In this document: positions 61,636 to 64,000 of the stretch, in pieces
Layout: each line of letters opens with the position of its first letter
Position numbering within the stretch: position 1 is the first letter of the stretch
Assembly: GCA_016293205.1 (NCBI GenBank)
Contig: JAEDES010000003.1
Location: 1 to 64,000, forward strand
Reading direction: 5' to 3'
DNA: 64,000 bases
DNA from: Bacilli bacterium
GTDB taxonomy: Bacteria; Bacillota_I; Bacilli_A; RF39; UBA660
Notes under the pieces: model-generated
Seen by the model: the letters and a program-made list of their open reading frames with translations, nothing else
What the model was told of the DNA's origin: nothing
Databases searched by the model: none
Made by a program: the position numbers and the translations under genes

Positions 61636-62341
61636 CTGTATATACTACACACTCTAAGTGTCTTCCTTTTTTATCTGTAAAGTCTGAGAAATAATCTGAT
61701 TCAGTTGTGTCATTTGAATCAAAATATATATAGTTTGGATCTACTATTTCTTTTATTAATTGATTAAATATAGCGTATCTTATGTCTAAATAATATTTCT
61801 TCTTTTTCTTTTTATAAGTATCTTTCCAGATTGGACTTGTTAATTCATCAACACTATCTAGTATAAAATTATCTTGAGATGGGCATGCTCCAATGTAAAA
61901 AGTCATTTCAAATGGAGGAGCATCTGTTTCTTTCATAAGTGTGTCTACCATTAGTGTTAATAAATTCTCATTTAAATTTTTGATACTTGCTTTAGCTACT
62001 ACACAAGTACTTTCGTTTTGTTCATTCTTTGCTGATGCTATTATTATTGGTTCATCAGATGTTTCTACGGCAACTACTAAGTTTGGTGTTTTATCTTTTA
62101 GTATAACTACTTTATCTTTAATATTTTTATTTTCTTTTGTTGCAGTATGTGCAGAATGCTTTGTATTTTTATCATTTATAATAATTACATTTTCTCTTTC
62201 AATATTTCTTTTTGAGAAGAATCTTGTAAGTGTTGATTCATATAACATTTCTCTTTCTTCTTTTGTTAATTTTGGGAAATATTTTTTATCATTTGACATA
62301 ATCCCATCCTTTGTTGATGAGACAAATACATTTAATTTCAT
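61622..62341 (-). CDS. YfiH/PgeF (laccase-domain) family protein lacking metal ligands
   Basis: This 239-residue protein follows the YfiH family along its length: start VFVSSTKDGI, then KTPNLVVAVETSDEPIII where the family has TPGLVLAVQTADCVPI, then YIGACPSQDNFILDSVDEL for the GPxI-x-YEV segment, and LDIRYAIFNQLI with a final FTDKKGRHLECVVYT. The Cys of TADC is Glu97 and the His of AHAGWRG is Lys117. Two of the three metal-binding residues are therefore gone, and purine phosphorylase or oxidase activity is unlikely. It sits between uvrB and the radical SAM gene, overlapping the latter. Confidence 0.7.
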   Translation of the reverse strand: MKLNVFVSSTKDGIMSNDKKYFPKLTKEEREMLYESTLTRFFSKRNIERENVIIINDKNTKHSAHTATKENKNIKDKVVILKDKTPNLVVAVETSDEPIIIASAKNEQNESTCVVAKASIKNLNENLLTLMVDTLMKETDAPPFEMTFYIGACPSQDNFILDSVDELTSPIWKDTYKKKKKKYYLDIRYAIFNQLIKEIVDPNYIYFDSNDTTESDYFSDFTDKKGRHLECVVYTDEEV

Positions 62342-62351
62342 GTTATACCTC

Positions 62352-64000
62352 CTAGTTTGATTTCATTTCAAATAAGATATCTCTTAATTCCATAGCTCTT
62401 TCAAAATCTAAGTTACGAGCTGCTTCTCGCATTTCTTGTTCAATTGTTTCAATAGTTTTAGCGATTTCTTTCTTAGTTGGTTTCTTAGTTTTAGATGTTG
62501 ATCCTCCTGCAATATTAGAAATTACTTCTCTTATTTCTTTGTTAATAGTTGTTGGTGTTATACCATGTTCTTCATTATAGTTTTCTTGAATTGTACGACG
62601 ACGTTTTGTTTCATCAATAGCATTTTGCATTGAATCAGTTATTTTGTCTCCATACATTATTACATGACCGTTGGCATTTCTTGCACAACGACCAATAATT
62701 TGAATTAAACTTCTATTACTTCTTAAGAATCCTTCTTTGTCAGCATCAAGTATTGCAATAAGTGATACTTCTGGAATATCAATTCCTTCTCTTAATAAGT
62801 TAATTCCAACTACTACATCATACTTACCTATTCTTAAATCATGAATTATTTGCATTCTTTCTAAAGTTTTTACTTCAGAGTGTAAGTATGCTACTTTTAT
62901 ATCTAATTCTTTTAAATAATTTGTTAATTCTTCTGACATTCTTATTGTAAGTGTTGTTACTAAAGTTCTTTCATTTCTTTCAATGCGATCTTTTATTTCG
63001 CCTACTAAGTCATCTATTTGTCCTTCTGTCTTTCTTACTTCTACTGTTGGATCTAATAATCCTGTTGGTCTAATTATTTGTTCAATATATTTATTATTAG
63101 TATGTTCTAATTCTAAATCTCCTGGTGTTGCCGAAACATAAATTACTTGATTAATTTTCTTTTCAAATTCGTCATATTTTAATGGTCTATTATCTAGAGC
63201 ACTTGGTAAACGGAATCCATACTCTACTAAATTCATCTTTCTAGCTCTATCACCATTATACATTCCTCTTACTTGAGGAAGTGTTACGTGAGATTCATCT
63301 ACTACTAATAAATAATCTTCTGGGAAGAAGTCCATTAAAGTAATTGGAGTTTCACCTGGCTTTCTTCCTGCCATTGGTGCAGAATAGTTTTCTATTCCAG
63401 AACAGAATCCTGTTTCTTGTAACATTTCTAGATCATATCTTGTTCTTTGCTCTAGTCTTTCTGCTGCTAGTAATTTATTATCTGCTTTAAGTTCTTCTAA
63501 ACGTACTTCTAATTCACTTTTTATACGTTCAATCGCTGCTTGTAGTTTTTCATCACTTACTACGAAGTGACTTGCTGGGAATAAACTTACATTTTTCTTA
63601 TTACTTAAAACCACTCCTGTTAAAGTATCTATTTCAGATATTCTATCAATTTCATCATCAAAGAATTCTATTCTATATCCAGTTGTTTTTTGATAAGCTG
63701 GGATTATTTCTAGAACATCTCCTCTTACCCTAAATGTACCTCTTTTAAAATCAAGATCATTTCTTTCATAAAGCATTTCTACTAGTTTTACTAAGACTTT
63801 ATTTCTTTCAATTCTATCACCTACTGAAAGTGTTAACATTTTATTCTTATATTCTTCAACTTCTCCAATACCATAGATACAAGATACACTAGCTACTACA
63901 ATAACATCATCTCTTGAAAGTAATGCAGATGTTGCAGCATGACGAAGTTCATCTATTTCATCATTTATTGATGAATCTTTTTCAATGTAAGTATCAGTAG
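62352..64000 (-). CDS. uvrB: UvrABC excinuclease subunit B, 5' end outside the window
   Basis: The frame is open to base 64000 and begins within [43 protein letters not shown], about residue 130 of a normal UvrB. It continues through the beta-hairpin region, helicase motifs ([17 protein letters not shown]-like motifs, [17 protein letters not shown]) and a terminal UVR domain ([24 protein letters not shown]). The ATG at 63839 is internal. UvrB verifies damage and nicks with UvrC. First gene of the transcript with the YfiH-like, radical SAM and 328-residue genes. Confidence 0.97.
   Translation of the reverse strand, partial: TDTYIEKDSSINDEIDELRHAATSALLSRDDVIVVASVSCIYGIGEVEEYKNKMLTLSVGDRIERNKVLVKLVEMLYERNDLDFKRGTFRVRGDVLEIIPAYQKTTGYRIEFFDDEIDRISEIDTLTGVVLSNKKNVSLFPASHFVVSDEKLQAAIERIKSELEVRLEELKADNKLLAAERLEQRTRYDLEMLQETGFCSGIENYSAPMAGRKPGETPITLMDFFPEDYLLVVDESHVTLPQVRGMYNGDRARKMNLVEYGFRLPSALDNRPLKYDEFEKKINQVIYVSATPGDLELEHTNNKYIEQIIRPTGLLDPTVEVRKTEGQIDDLVGEIKDRIERNERTLVTTLTIRMSEELTNYLKELDIKVAYLHSEVKTLERMQIIHDLRIGKYDVVVGINLLREGIDIPEVSLIAILDADKEGFLRSNRSLIQIIGRCARNANGHVIMYGDKITDSMQNAIDETKRRRTIQENYNEEHGITPTTINKEIREVISNIAGGSTSKTKKPTKKEIAKTIETIEQEMREAARNLDFERAMELRDILFEMKSN

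Noticed and set aside
1..64000. UGA read as tryptophan (Mollicutes code)
   Set aside because: Conserved Trp positions use TGG and no family-matched gene needs readthrough of TGA.
1..64000. CRISPR arrays, tRNA or rRNA genes
   Set aside because: No regularly spaced repeats, cloverleaf-like segments or rRNA stretches were seen in the intergenic gaps by eye.

Overview
The window is AT-rich bacterial DNA using the standard code: TGG reads as Trp and TGA behaves as a stop. The S10-spc-alpha ribosomal superoperon, Spo0A, WhiA, ClpP, EssC/YukD, a TGS-domain uridine-kinase-like protein and a glycolytic cluster point to a Firmicute of the class Bacilli. Low GC, loss of rpmD (L30) and eroded ECF and SpoIID genes suggest an uncultured gut-type Bacilli lineage near Erysipelotrichales/Mollicutes; that placement is inference. 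No rRNA, tRNA or CRISPR was found, and no stretch over 300 bases lacks a gene.

Region 1 (1-8332) is an integrated mobilizable element of about 8.1 kb. It splits an N-acetylmuramoyl-L-alanine amidase gene exactly at its GHGG zinc-ligand codons. The element carries a large serine recombinase, a small associated protein, two winged-helix-type proteins, an XRE repressor with candidate operators, a MobV relaxase, a MobV-type oriT (probable nick GTGTG/TTA), and a cargo of one secreted protein plus an ABC ATPase and two FtsX-like permeases.

Region 2 (8333-21303) is accessory chromosome: a CorA transporter, an HtrA protease, an Abi_2/HEPN protein, a Zn-dependent phospholipase C-like protein, a SpoIID-like protein that has lost its catalytic Glu, a compact type VIIb secretion locus (EssC, YukD, two small helical proteins), a ZIP transporter, an MBL hydrolase and a Nudix hydrolase.

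Region 3 (21345-41416) is the translation block. rplM-rpsI with a leader is followed upstream by three unrecognised proteins, then truA and two degenerate ECF ATPases without EcfT, then an SDR. Next comes the complete S10-spc-alpha operon from rpsJ to rplQ, minus rpmD, behind a structured GC-rich leader.

Region 4 (41496-64000) holds dinB, an XRE regulator, gpmI, a DUF4143 ATPase, spo0A, and the gapA-pgk-GNAT-glycosyltransferase-tpiA cluster behind a promoter with a 10-bp palindrome. It continues with a TGS/uridine kinase, clpP, whiA-yvcK-lgt, uvrA, an unknown protein, a radical SAM/SPASM protein, a catalytically degenerate YfiH/PgeF-like protein, and uvrB running off the right edge. Most genes are on the minus strand.
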